The notes: generated from the sequence alone by a model not told the origin. Positions 1 through 8,524 are shown, counted from the stretch's first letter. The stretch: 64,000 nucleotides of DNA from Nostoc sp. B(2019) (GCF_010091925.1 NZ_WVID01000018.1:62001-126000); one strand, 5' to 3'. Numbers and translations are program-made.

Positions 1-1734
1 ACTAACTACGAGGGTTTTAGGAAATTGCTGTCGTAGTTTTTGTAAGCGCTCTTTTAGATAACGTTCGATTGTTTCACAACTATAACGCCCAGAGCGACTA
101 TCAGTAGTAACGTAGCATTTACGTCCTGCAAGTAAATCCAATTCCAGTTGGTGAATTAGCGGCGTTGGGTTAGGAGAATCATAAAAAGTAACGTCCCAAC
201 CTTGTTGAGGTTTCCACTGATTTACAACCACCCAAGGCGCTAATTTAATTCCTGCTAAACCTTGCAAATATTCTAAAGAAACATCTGATAAATCAGCATC
301 TTGAGCAATTACTAACCCTCCAGTGGTCAGAACTGTAGCAATTAGCTGCTGGAATAATTTTAGAATTTTGACACGTTTGTGTTTACAAGTATTACTGTTG
401 AGTAGATGCCATAAAGATTGTTCTACTTCATCTAAAATTACTATCGCTCCGTGCCAATTATCAGGGTTAAGTTTCCAAATGGAATCAACGCATAATCCCA
501 AAGAATGGAGCGGAGAGCGCGAGTGCAAAATTGGAGGAGTGGAGGAAAGTACTTTATAAGTTCCCCCCTTTCCCTCTCTTCCCCTCTCCCCATCTTCTTT
601 AGCTATTCCCCATTGAATACCAATCTTTTCACACAAAAACCGTCCCAAAATAATTCTATGAGTAATTAATAAAACAGGTTGATTTCTACTTTTAGCTTGT
701 TTAACAACGGCTTGCAATGCTGTAGTTTTACCCGTTCCTTTTGCTGACTTTACTCCTACCAATCCAGAAGTGGGGAAAGGGATTTCACCTATATAGGGAC
801 GGTTGATGGTGAGCGTAGCCGGAATTGTTAACTCGGTGTGAGGTTTAGTTTGAGCAAGGTAAATTTCTAAATCAACGCTTTGACGATGAATTTTATCGAA
901 AGCAGTTGCACCTTTGGCAACAATAAATTCATCAACCCCTTTTTCTATCCCTGGAAGTTCGACAACTTTAACCGAGCAATTTTTTTGCTGAAACAAACAA
1001 CCAAGTTGAGAAATAGCATTATTTATAGCAGCAGTTTTCTTGGGTTGAGTTTCAAAATCAAAGCAAATATAAAAGCTGCGTTTTGTAATAGCAAACTTCG
1101 CTAAGTCGGGAATCAGCTGACGACGGGTGACTTTGCCGAACTCATCTTTGACAACCCGATAACTGCTGGTAATTCCAGGAATACCAATGGCTGCATAGCC
1201 TTGTGTCAACAGCGCTGCTGCTTTCTTGACACCCTCGCAGATGATTAGGGGGATATTCTGTTGCATCACCCATTGCCAGAAGCCTTCAGCTTCGCCATCA
1301 GAGGTAATGCTGATATTGTCAGGCATGACTAGATTGTAACGCTGGGCAACTTGCTGCCATACTTGCAGCGATACCCGTAAACAAAACACTCGTGTTGATG
1401 TACTGGGGGGATGCTCGTATTTGACGAACTTACCATTGTTATTCTGCCGGGGTTTGTTTGGCTTAAAGCATCCCCACTCCATTGTTTGCCAATCATTTAG
1501 AGGATCTAGTCCAGAACACCACCAACCGCCTTCAGTAATATGAGCATAACGCTGCAACCAGCTATTTTTCACCATTCCCGTATTAGTGCGGGGGAGTAGC
1601 TCAGAAATCAACAGATACTCATAGGCAGTTACACCCTGGAAAGACCTAAAATTGAGCTGCGCCAGGTGTAAATCTATGCCACTGCTCTTGACTAATTCTT
1701 CAAGGTGTTGTGGGTGTAAATGTTGCAGATGCAT
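1..1734 (-). CDS. Plasmid-type replication protein, DUF3854 + helicase (CyRepA1-like), partial
   Basis: The reading frame is open from an ATG at 1734 to the window edge (578 codons); the C-terminus lies outside. The N-terminal half has a toprim-like DUF3854 segment with IICEGVKKAAAL near residue 165. This is followed by a P-loop (GVKSAKGTGKTTAL, about residues 325-338), a helicase-like LLITHRI strand and a DEVEQ Walker B/DExx box near residue 434. This order is typical of cyanobacterial plasmid replication initiators of the CyRepA1 type, which combine a toprim/primase-like region with an SF2-like helicase. Residues about 380-412 are a low-complexity stretch (EDGERGREGKGG and following) that looks like an in-frame insertion of G-rich repeat DNA. 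No clear Shine-Dalgarno precedes the ATG. Finding it beside chlB suggests an integrated plasmid gene or a chromosomal homologue. The family call is fairly sure; the role here is inferred. Confidence 0.72.
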   Translation of the reverse strand, partial: MHLQHLHPQHLEELVKSSGIDLHLAQLNFRSFQGVTAYEYLLISELLPRTNTGMVKNSWLQRYAHITEGGWWCSGLDPLNDWQTMEWGCFKPNKPRQNNNGKFVKYEHPPSTSTRVFCLRVSLQVWQQVAQRYNLVMPDNISITSDGEAEGFWQWVMQQNIPLIICEGVKKAAALLTQGYAAIGIPGITSSYRVVKDEFGKVTRRQLIPDLAKFAITKRSFYICFDFETQPKKTAAINNAISQLGCLFQQKNCSVKVVELPGIEKGVDEFIVAKGATAFDKIHRQSVDLEIYLAQTKPHTELTIPATLTINRPYIGEIPFPTSGLVGVKSAKGTGKTTALQAVVKQAKSRNQPVLLITHRIILGRFLCEKIGIQWGIAKEDGERGREGKGGTYKVLSSTPPILHSRSPLHSLGLCVDSIWKLNPDNWHGAIVILDEVEQSLWHLLNSNTCKHKRVKILKLFQQLIATVLTTGGLVIAQDADLSDVSLEYLQGLAGIKLAPWVVVNQWKPQQGWDVTFYDSPNPTPLIHQLELDLLAGRKCYVTTDSRSGRYSCETIERYLKERLQKLRQQFPKTLVVS

Positions 1735-2052
1735 AGGGCAAGGCGCGGGAGGAGGACGATGAGATCAAAACACTAACACGCATCTGCTAGTTATTCATAA
1801 GAGAGATTGCGAGGTCTTGATGATGCTTTTTTTACTTCGTTGCCGGAGATACATCGGTTAAGACTTCGGTGGGTTATTCTGCCTATTAGATTCCTGAAGT
1901 AATAATTTTGTATTGTGATATTTGTTTAGTGTTATTTTTTATTTATCAGTATATTTATCCGTTAAGGAATGCGATCGCCATAGGGTAACATCTTGCAAGA
2001 CAAGCTTTGTCAAGAATCGTAGACGCGCACTGGCTTGTAGCTATGTGCTATT
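1735..2052. other. Intergenic region upstream of the replication-protein gene
   Basis: About 320 bases separate the replication-protein start from the toxin remnant. The region is AT-rich, with one HIP1 octamer near 1971. I see no ORF with codon use like the neighbours, no RNA gene and no convincing terminator. It presumably contains the promoter of the leftward replication-protein gene. Confidence 0.4.
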
Positions 2053-2130
2053 TCAGTAGTGATATCGAGCTTGAAGAAAATCAATTGAGTCATCACTTAC
2101 TAGATAAACAATCCGGTGTTCTTGCCTAAT
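2053..2130 (-). pseudogene. C-terminal remnant of a Txe/YoeB (RelE-superfamily) toxin
   Basis: The minus strand translates as RQEHRIVYLVSDDSIDFLQ followed by ARYHY and a stop at 2053-2055. This matches the C-terminal strand pattern of Txe/YoeB mRNA interferases, which end in an EHRLVY block and a terminal C/ARYHY. An in-frame stop (TGA at 2131-2133) lies directly upstream and no N-terminal two thirds of the toxin is visible, so only about 25 codons survive. It lies next to a broken antitoxin-like ORF on the other strand. The remnant call is motif-based; the rest of the toxin was probably deleted. Confidence 0.6.
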
Positions 2131-2208
2131 TCAAAACTGACAAAAAAGCCTATTCTGAAAGATAAGGGCTATGAGTTACATTGTTCAGTAAATCTCGTAG
2201 CTGCAAGC

Positions 2209-2385
2209 ATGGATTCTCTCAAAGAAAAGATTTTGGAAAAACTAGAACACCTCCCAAAAAATGCACAGCAGGAAGTTCTAGATTTTGTTGAGTTTTTAGA
2301 GTGACGAAATGAGAATCGTCAGGAATCTCGGTTCTCTGTAGTCAGTGAAGAATTAGATGAAGAATCTGAATTTATATTCTGTTAG
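2209..2385 (+). pseudogene. DUF2281-type short protein, interrupted by a stop codon
   Basis: From the ATG at 2209 the protein reads MDSLKEKILEKLEHLPKNAQ and continues to EVLDFVEFLE, which is the start of the DUF2281 family of antitoxin-like proteins (usually 65-80 residues). A TGA at 2302-2304 stops it after 31 residues. The same frame continues as RNENRQESRFSVVSEELDEE to a TAG at 2383-2385. A single TGG-to-TGA change would explain the break, since FVEFLEW is a common family sequence. A longer upstream start at 2116 adds 31 residues unlike the family and is not preferred. DUF2281 genes often sit before PIN-domain toxins, but none follows here. Confidence 0.55.
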
Positions 2386-2441
2386 ATGAAATCATTGCTG
2401 AATAGCACGTAAAACTTCTAAATTTTTTCGTGGACTATCAG

Positions 2442-2804
2442 TTAAACATAGATAGTATGCAAAGAGTCTAATTCATTAGTATCAGTTACAACTTTACGTA
2501 ATGTTTCACTGAAATAGAAAACTTCATAGTTGGGTGCAAGTTCTTTTTGCAGTCGCTTCCACAAGCTAATTCCTTCTGCTTCAAAAGCCGTTTTAGCCTC
2601 TAAACTGGGAAAACCTGAGGAATTAGGATCTTTCCAGTTCAAATTTGCATCATAAACTTCAGCCCATTGTTCTAAACGGCTAATAGTTTCTTGACTTAAT
2701 GGCATTATCTCTGGATCAATATCTCCAGCTTTATCGGAACTAGCCCACCATAGTGGGTAGCATCCATAATCAGCCATGAGTTTGATTTTTTCTGCCATAG
2801 TCAC
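2442..2804 (-). CDS. Putative immunity protein partner of the upstream BECR-like toxin
   Basis: This 120-residue soluble acidic protein has the sequence block KIKLMADYGCYPLWW near the start and a central SQETISRLEQWAEVYDANLN segment. I recognise this as a small conserved bacterial family without an assigned function. There is no signal peptide or membrane segment. It starts nine bases after the stop of the 124-residue gene at 2814-3188 and shares its direction, so the two are almost certainly co-transcribed, toxin first. The size, acidity and placement fit an immunity protein or antitoxin that neutralises a nuclease. That role is inference from context. It could instead be an unrelated hypothetical protein. 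Confidence 0.5.
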   Translation of the reverse strand: MTMAEKIKLMADYGCYPLWWASSDKAGDIDPEIMPLSQETISRLEQWAEVYDANLNWKDPNSSGFPSLEAKTAFEAEGISLWKRLQKELAPNYEVFYFSETLRKVVTDTNELDSLHTIYV

Positions 2805-2813
2805 TTCACCGAA

Positions 2814-3188
2814 TTATGAGGAAGTTCTGGGATTAGCGCCCACTATATATCCATTATCGCTTACAGTCACACAGATGTATTGGGTTTTGCCATTAAAATT
2901 AACTTCATAAATAGTGCGAGTTTTTTTCCTTCCTTGATAACCAATTATTTTACCTTGGGTTACTGCGGTGATAATTGCATCTGGTATCTGGTTTGGTTCG
3001 ATTCCCTTATCTGCAAACTCTAAAGAATGTTTTTCCAATATATGTTGCAGTCCTGCCTCCACATTTCCCTCTTCTAAAAATACGATTTTGCCATCAGCTT
3101 GCTTGGCAATCCGCACAACTTTTTCTGGACTGTGCTTAATACCAGCCTGACACAGTGCCGCAAACAATGCCGCTTTTTCATCGTTCAT
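2814..3188 (-). CDS. Putative BECR-fold RNase toxin (barnase/EndoU/colicin E5/RelE-like)
   Basis: The 124-residue protein has a helical N-terminus (1-40) and then GNVEAGLQHILEKH (residues 41-54), a GKIIGYQGRKKTR segment (79-91), TIYEVNFNGKTQYICVTVS and a final DNGYIVGANP. The pattern of a helix with two histidines (H49, H54), followed by a basic strand and a C-terminal strand ending NGYIVxANP, is typical of toxin domains of the barnase-EndoU-colicin-RelE (BECR) superfamily found at the ends of polymorphic or phage toxins. Here the domain stands alone with no secretion leader, so an intracellular toxin-antitoxin role is more likely than export. The partner gene follows after nine bases. Catalysis is inferred from the pattern only. 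Confidence 0.5.
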   Translation of the reverse strand: MNDEKAALFAALCQAGIKHSPEKVVRIAKQADGKIVFLEEGNVEAGLQHILEKHSLEFADKGIEPNQIPDAIITAVTQGKIIGYQGRKKTRTIYEVNFNGKTQYICVTVSDNGYIVGANPRTSS

Positions 3189-3283
3189 ATTTAATTTAGT
3201 TATTTTAAATAGTTATTGAGAGAAATATATAGAAATTAATATTAAATCTATAATATCTCATAATTTAATTTTTATCACTAAAG

Positions 3284-3323
3284 CAAAAAAATGGGGTAAA
3301 GAGTATACATAACTCCTCACCCC
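3284..3323 (-). terminator. Likely intrinsic terminator of chlB
   Basis: On the minus strand GGGGTGAGGAGT and ACTCTTTACCCC pair with two mismatches around a seven-base loop and are followed by ATTTTTTT. This sits 25 bases after the chlB stop. Confidence 0.6.
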
Positions 3324-3348
3324 TCAATCTTCTCGATTAACCGCTAAT

Positions 3349-4875
3349 CTAAGCCCCGACGGCTTCCTTGGCGGCGTATAGCACCTCAGCATTGATTTCT
3401 TTAAAGCCGCGATCGCGGGCAAATTTCTCAGTATTTCGCTTCACTTTGCCGCGAACAAATCCAGGAATCTTATTCAATTCTGCTTGACCATCTTTTGTCC
3501 AGTTGAGGTCAGAATCAGCAGAAATTCCTCTAGTAATTACTTCTTTGGTATCGTGACCACCGAAGATTTCTAATAGGTGATCTTCCATTCCCAAAGTGAA
3601 GGAATTATAGATCAAATCTGTAATCTGATTCGTGCCTTCGTAACCCATAAATGGTTTGTAACCAATAGGGAAGTTTTGGACGTGGATTGGTGCAGCAATT
3701 ACGCCGCAGGGAATATCCAAGCGCTTACCAACGTGGCGTTCCATTTGAGTGCCGAAAATAGCAGAAGGTTCGACGCGAGCGATCGCATCCCCAATTGCAC
3801 CATGATCTTCGGAGATTAACACTTCATCGCAATACTCACTCACCTGTTCGCGGAACCAGTCTGCATCATATTTGCAGTAGGTTCCAGCCCAAACAACGTG
3901 AATACCCATTTCTCGCGCCAGTATCTTGGTAATAGCGGCGGCGTGGGTGTTGTCACCAAAGACCACAGCTTTTTTACCAGTCAAGTTTTGACAGTCAATC
4001 GAACGGGAGAACCAAGCAGCCTGAGATACATACAAGGTTTGCTCATTGATGAAGTCTTCGTAATCAACTTCTGCGCCTTGAGCGTTGATTACCTGTTGAA
4101 TCTTGCGAATACAACGGGCAGTTTCCACTACACCCATCGGCGTAATGTCTATATAAGGTGTGCCGAATTGTTCTTCCAGGTAACGAGCTGTAGTTAAACC
4201 GAGTTCACGGTAAGGCACTAGGTTAAACCAGGCTTTGGGCATTTTCTTCAAGTCGTTCACCGAAGCACCTTCGGGAATTAAGGTATTTACCTCAATCCCC
4301 AAGTCAGCCATCAATCGTTTGAGTTCGGTGCAGTCGTGATTATTGTGGAAACCGAGAGTGGTAGTACCGATAATGTTAACTGAGGGTTTTTCAGTTTTGC
4401 CTTCTGGCAATTCGCCCCGCTTCCGGGCTTTTTCTATGTAGTATTGGACGATTTGATCTAGAGTGCGATCGGCTGCTTGCAGTTCGTTGTAGCGGTAGTG
4501 GTTCACATCCGCCAGCATTACATCTCCTTTTGCTTCCAGCTGCGCCCGCTCGACAAAGTTGTGTAGGTCTTCTTGTAAAATGCTGGAGGTGCAAGTAGGA
4601 GTTAACACAATCAGATCAGGGTGTTCCTCGGCATCCTTGCGGGTGATGTTATCTACCACTTTCTCTTGAGAGCCACGGGCCAAAACGTTGCGGTCAACAA
4701 CACTGGTTGTCACCGGAGTGAAATCCCTCTCCCGCGATAGCATGGAACGCATGACGTTAAAGTAGTCATCGCCAATGGGAGCATGCATGATCGCATGAAC
4801 GTTTTTAAAAGAGCTAGCGATCCTCAGAGTGCCGATGTGGGCTGGGCCTGCATACATCCAGTAAGCCAATTTCAT
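3349..4875 (-). CDS. chlB: Light-independent protochlorophyllide reductase subunit B
   Basis: ChlB is the NifK-like subunit of dark-operative protochlorophyllide oxidoreductase. It binds the substrate and, with ChlN, the NB [4Fe-4S] cluster; electrons come from the ChlL iron protein at the expense of ATP. The 508-residue length is normal. The start [20 protein letters not shown] is the family hallmark, and Asp36 (in APIGDDYF), the unusual aspartate ligand of the NB cluster, is present, as is Cys95 in LTPTCTSS. The C-terminal DUF-type domain ([20 protein letters not shown]) is complete. chlL and chlN are not in the window, and in filamentous cyanobacteria chlB is often apart from chlLN. It allows chlorophyll synthesis in darkness. 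The enzyme is oxygen-sensitive. Confidence 0.98.
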   Translation of the reverse strand: MKLAYWMYAGPAHIGTLRIASSFKNVHAIMHAPIGDDYFNVMRSMLSRERDFTPVTTSVVDRNVLARGSQEKVVDNITRKDAEEHPDLIVLTPTCTSSILQEDLHNFVERAQLEAKGDVMLADVNHYRYNELQAADRTLDQIVQYYIEKARKRGELPEGKTEKPSVNIIGTTTLGFHNNHDCTELKRLMADLGIEVNTLIPEGASVNDLKKMPKAWFNLVPYRELGLTTARYLEEQFGTPYIDITPMGVVETARCIRKIQQVINAQGAEVDYEDFINEQTLYVSQAAWFSRSIDCQNLTGKKAVVFGDNTHAAAITKILAREMGIHVVWAGTYCKYDADWFREQVSEYCDEVLISEDHGAIGDAIARVEPSAIFGTQMERHVGKRLDIPCGVIAAPIHVQNFPIGYKPFMGYEGTNQITDLIYNSFTLGMEDHLLEIFGGHDTKEVITRGISADSDLNWTKDGQAELNKIPGFVRGKVKRNTEKFARDRGFKEINAEVLYAAKEAVGA

Positions 4876-5061
4876 GTTTGTGTCTCTACCCGATAAAATG
4901 TGGACTATAAGTGCTTGATTATTAAGTCGTTTCTGATTGTCTCAAAACTTGTAGCCTTGATGAAGTGAAGACTTGTAAGGGTTTCATCTGAAGTGCGTAG
5001 GCTTAGTAGCCGTAGACATCCCTCAAACCTTGTTAGTGATTGGGATGTAGCTTCCAACTTT

Positions 5062-5079
5062 AACAACATTCATGTTGTT
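5062..5079. promoter_or_regulatory. 18-bp inverted repeat upstream of chlB
   Basis: AACAACAT-TC-ATGTTGTT is a perfect 8-2-8 palindrome about 190 bases upstream of the chlB ATG, within the otherwise empty 4876-5243 interval. It has the size of a dimeric regulator's operator and no U-tract, so a terminator is unlikely. No cognate regulator is identified. The rest of the interval shows no ORF or RNA gene. Confidence 0.35.
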
Positions 5080-5243
5080 TAAATTAAATAAATTTTAATA
5101 TTTCGGTAAACTTGTTTTCAACTTGGGGCGTTGTGTTAACCATCAACAGCAGATATAGAAAAGTTATGGACAAATTCTCTATAAAGATTTTCTTCTCCGA
5201 ATGATTATGCTATTTTTTTGACGCTGTTGATACCTACGCTTAA

Positions 5244-5510
5244 CTATTGACCTAGCAACCATTGACTAACTTGTTTATCCAATACAGGTAAAATGCGAAA
5301 ATTAAAAACTTCTTGCCAAACTTCTTCGCCGTGTTGAGAGACAAAACTGTTTTCTAGTTCCCGAAACCTCAAATAGTCTCGGTTTGCTACAGCAGTAATT
5401 ATATCTATTAGGTCATTAACAGGTATTTGAGTAGCTGTTAATTGTGCTTCTGTTATTGTTTTTTGTCCGTAAAAGAATTTTTTGCGCCTGGACGCGATCG
5501 CATTCAGCGG
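5244..5510 (-). pseudogene. Start-less conserved hypothetical gene (C-terminal 80-odd codons)
   Basis: The minus strand holds an open frame of 88 codons that ends with a TAG at 5244-5246. It reads RRKKFFYGQKTITEAQLTAT, then QIPVNDLIDIITAVANRDYL, and ends with ILPVLDKQVSQWLLGQ. Its composition is clearly protein-like (hydrophobic heptads, RFRELENSF). The frame is closed by TAG at 5511-5513 and contains no ATG or GTG, only CTG and ATT-type codons, and a HIP1 octamer sits at the 5' end. It is therefore most likely a gene that lost its start, although initiation at a rare codon cannot be excluded. The family is not recognised. Confidence 0.45.
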
Positions 5511-5662
5511 CTAATATTTTCTTCGCATTTCTTCGCATAGCCAAGAAAAATGACTGCTATGAGACTCTGCCTCCTTCCTGAAAATGTCAGGCAGAGCCTC
5601 CCAGAATGGATTACCAGGCTCAGCCTAGTAACGAGTATAAAGTAGATTCCATTTTTCCAGGT

Positions 5663-7681
5663 TTACTTAATAGGTATCGGTTCAGGCAAATTAATGGCTG
5701 GATTGCGGCTAAAGAATCCTCTAGGAACTAGTTTAAATCCAACTCGGTGAACAGGCATCACAGGCCAATCTTCCGATCGCGGAATATGAGTGACGCCCAT
5801 TGTGTACCACAACACGATATCTTCACCCATTAAAGACTCATCGTCTGCAATATATTTAGGTAAACCTTGTCCCGGCTGTGCTTGGTTGGGATAATCTCCG
5901 CCAGCATAGAGTTCATCTGGTTCATATTTCGTTACCCAAACATGATGAGTAGCAAAGCCAGCCTTTTGGCGGATCTTCGAGCCTTCCACAGGGAAAAGTA
6001 TTGAATTTCCTCCAGGCATCAGCATATATCCAGGAGCGCCCCCCAAAGCATTCTGCTTGTCTGCACTAACAATCATCCATTCCCGACTGTGTTTCATATC
6101 AATATCGCGGACAGCAGCCGTTTCTTTTGCTAGTGGGGTTTCTGCAACTGCGATCGCATTTCCTAAAGGATTTTTCTCATCCATTGGCAAGGCTTTCACA
6201 TTCATTTCCATTACAGAATTAGCCTGACCATCTACATCCATATCTAGGCGATAGTTGAAAAAGTGCTGATGATTCACCCCGACAATGTTTTTTGCGATCA
6301 GCCGACCATAAGAATTATCCTCAGACTGTTTTTCGGCAGCCGTTCCCTGTGCTAGTACGATACCCGTTAATTCGTTCTCGACCTCAAGTGTCCCATCCTG
6401 GCGAAAGATCCAATTAACACTGTAATCATAGTTGTCAACCGCCGCAGTCATCGTCATGACTAATTCTCGATTACGACGGACATCATTACGTTGGGTGTTG
6501 TACTCATAATGCTTCCAGAGCATTCCATGATCGCGCTCGTAGATACCCATAACCCCTGGTATCACATAAGGTTCTCCCTGCTCATTAGCCAACACAGCAT
6601 TGAGCAAAATTCCGTTTTCGGGAATTTCCTTTCCCAACTCCATCGTATTTGCTAGTAAACCAAAGTTGTATTCTCCAACATCAAATGCATTCCTAAATGA
6701 CCAGGTAGGCTCAGGATCAAAGTAAGGTACTACCATCTCCGATAGACTAGCGCGGTATAATACTGGTCGGACATTTTCTCCGTCGTTGTAATTCACTTGG
6801 TAGAGCACCAATCCACTGCGGGGATGCATCATATAGCGAAACTTCCAACCTTGCCAGCTAATTTCATTACCGTTGAGCCGGAAGCTTGCACCATTAGGTT
6901 GGAAAATTTTCAATGCTTTAGGTGGTGAAAGTAATTTGCCCAAGGACTTGACATCGTAGTTCCAGTTTTCCTTGGAAAAAGGTACTTTTCCTCTATCAAC
7001 AAAACTGGCAATTTTACCTGTATTCAAATTGACTGTAGCAACCACGCCTTCAATTGGACTACCGTAAAAATTCCAGCGTTCGCTTCCAGCGCGCCGTAGG
7101 TGTTCGCCTTTGTAATAGGATAAAGCTCGGCAAAGGCGATCGCCTGCGGCAACTTCGAGTTTACTCAGGATTCCTGGAGCCCAACAACTAATTTTAACTT
7201 GATTGAAATCTGTAATTCCCCGGCTTTTCATCGCTTTTTGCCATTGGGGATCGGCTTGGACTACCTGAGTTGCTAGTTCATACTCTGGATTAATAATTGC
7301 AGGTTGAACGGAGGGTATTTCTTTCCAAGAACTTAAAGTTTTGCTTGTTAAGTCAACGATTCCCTCGTAAGTTTTGTTTTGCGCGCGCTCATAAACTACC
7401 AAAAACACTTTTCGCGCAAAAGCTTTACCAGGTGTAAATTTTATAACTTCGTTTTTATCTGGTTCTTGCAGAGTAATAAGTGGAAAAGCCGCCATTTCGC
7501 TCAAAGTTTTTTCTCTTTTGATCACCGAAACAGCTGTTTTAATTTCTACCTCGGTTAAGGAACTAAGAGGATGGGAAATCGTGGGCTGCTGAGCAGACAA
7601 CATTTCCATAAATCCTAGTGAGATAGTAATGAAGACAATGAGGGTAATAGCTAACCAAAAAAAACGTAGCCTCTTAATCAT
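5663..7681 (-). CDS. Copper-containing primary-amine oxidase (TPQ)
   Basis: The enzyme oxidises primary amines to aldehydes with release of ammonia and H2O2, using a topaquinone made from a tyrosine in the NYDY motif. Numbered from the upstream TTG at 7702, that tyrosine is about residue 425 (VDNYDYSVNW). The catalytic-base aspartate is about 341 (AFDVGEYNFG). Copper ligands are His478 and His480 (NHQHFFNY) and His652 (MPVHRVGF). The N-terminus has a basic stretch and a hydrophobic segment (FFWLAITLIVFITISLGF), so it is exported to the periplasm or anchored. I prefer the ATG at 7681 (672 residues) over the TTG at 7702 (679), because AAAGAATG-type purine sequence precedes it. It is monocistronic in appearance. 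Probable use is scavenging of amine nitrogen or polyamines. Confidence 0.93.
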   Translation of the reverse strand: MIKRLRFFWLAITLIVFITISLGFMEMLSAQQPTISHPLSSLTEVEIKTAVSVIKREKTLSEMAAFPLITLQEPDKNEVIKFTPGKAFARKVFLVVYERAQNKTYEGIVDLTSKTLSSWKEIPSVQPAIINPEYELATQVVQADPQWQKAMKSRGITDFNQVKISCWAPGILSKLEVAAGDRLCRALSYYKGEHLRRAGSERWNFYGSPIEGVVATVNLNTGKIASFVDRGKVPFSKENWNYDVKSLGKLLSPPKALKIFQPNGASFRLNGNEISWQGWKFRYMMHPRSGLVLYQVNYNDGENVRPVLYRASLSEMVVPYFDPEPTWSFRNAFDVGEYNFGLLANTMELGKEIPENGILLNAVLANEQGEPYVIPGVMGIYERDHGMLWKHYEYNTQRNDVRRNRELVMTMTAAVDNYDYSVNWIFRQDGTLEVENELTGIVLAQGTAAEKQSEDNSYGRLIAKNIVGVNHQHFFNYRLDMDVDGQANSVMEMNVKALPMDEKNPLGNAIAVAETPLAKETAAVRDIDMKHSREWMIVSADKQNALGGAPGYMLMPGGNSILFPVEGSKIRQKAGFATHHVWVTKYEPDELYAGGDYPNQAQPGQGLPKYIADDESLMGEDIVLWYTMGVTHIPRSEDWPVMPVHRVGFKLVPRGFFSRNPAINLPEPIPIK

Positions 7682-7781
7682 CCGTTTACATTCTTTCAAC
7701 AAACGTATACTTAACTATTTCCAAGCAATAGCCGGGAAACCGATAGATTAAGAGACTAACGTCAAATTAATTTGCAAACAG

Positions 7782-8306
7782 TTAAGCAGAAACCAAACGG
7801 CGTAAAGATTCGGCGCGGCGTTTAGCAGTAGAGTTGTTGGGAGAATATTTTAGGGCTTCTTCGTAAGTTTGTAATGCCTGAACAGTTAATTTTTTCCGCT
7901 CGTATGCATGACCAAGATTATTCAGCCCTGTCACATAGTCGGGTTTATTTTTGAGGGCTTCTTTGTACTGGCGAATCGCTAAGTCGTATTGCTCTTGGGT
8001 AAAGTAAGCATAGCCCAGACCATTGTAAATGGGGGCGACATTTTCTTCACCCTCTTCTTGGGCGGCTTTAATCGCTTTTTGAAATAGCGCGATCGCCTGG
8101 GAAAACAATTTCTTTTCTGAATAAATACTGGCTAACTCATAATATTCTTGAGCCGTACCCTTTTCTTTCTCTAATTTCTTTCGCAATCGTGACAGAGAGC
8201 TTTCAAGCTTGCGAGTTTTCAAAATCTGGCGAAAAACACCCACAAGTGTAAATGCGAGCAGACCCACCAAAATCGAGAGATAAACAACGGCTAGATTGTT
8301 ATCCAT
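7782..8306 (-). CDS. ycf37: Ycf37/Pyg7-like TPR protein, photosystem I assembly
   Basis: This 174-residue protein has one N-terminal membrane helix (VVYLSILVGLLAFTLVGVF, about residues 8-26), a short coiled coil (KLESSLSRLRKKLEKEK) and three tetratricopeptide repeats between residues 52 and 160. The size and layout match cyanobacterial Ycf37, the relative of plant Pyg7, which supports assembly or stability of photosystem I at the thylakoid. The TPR face would lie on one side of the membrane as a docking surface. The call rests on architecture. Other membrane-anchored TPR proteins share this layout, so the symbol is probable and not certain. It has no close co-directional partner; the amine oxidase starts 101 bases downstream. 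Confidence 0.72.
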   Translation of the reverse strand: MDNNLAVVYLSILVGLLAFTLVGVFRQILKTRKLESSLSRLRKKLEKEKGTAQEYYELASIYSEKKLFSQAIALFQKAIKAAQEEGEENVAPIYNGLGYAYFTQEQYDLAIRQYKEALKNKPDYVTGLNNLGHAYERKKLTVQALQTYEEALKYSPNNSTAKRRAESLRRLVSA

Positions 8307-8358
8307 ATCTGCAAATACAATTATTAAAAGTTACTTCTTTATCTATTATCTGGTTTTT

Positions 8359-8439
8359 GTCAAGAGTCAAGGGGAGCCAGTCACGTGCGGAGGTTCCCGC
8401 CGTTGAGTGAACTGGCGTTCAAGGGTCAAGGGTCAAGAG
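8359..8439. repeat. Short MITE-like repeat with CAAGGGGAGCCAGT / ACTGGCGTTCAAGGG ends
   Basis: The element begins GTCAAGAGTCAAGGGGAGCC and ends ACTGGCGTTCAAGGGTCAAG. It encloses a GGTTCCCGCC core and has heptameric GTCAAGR repeats at both sides. An inverted relative with the same ends lies at 58465-58576, and a core-only relative lies near 52578-52620. No ORF of substance is inside. Confidence 0.65.
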
Positions 8440-8524
8440 CCAGTAGTTATTCTCTTTGTCTCTCGCTTCCTCATCTCCCACTCAGCACGGGCTAAACGCC
8501 CCACTACCGCGCTTGAGCACTCAC

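Noticed and set aside
323-559. Plus-strand frame within the replication-helicase gene
   Set aside because: It lies antisense to an uninterrupted 578-codon frame with clear helicase motifs and has no family features.
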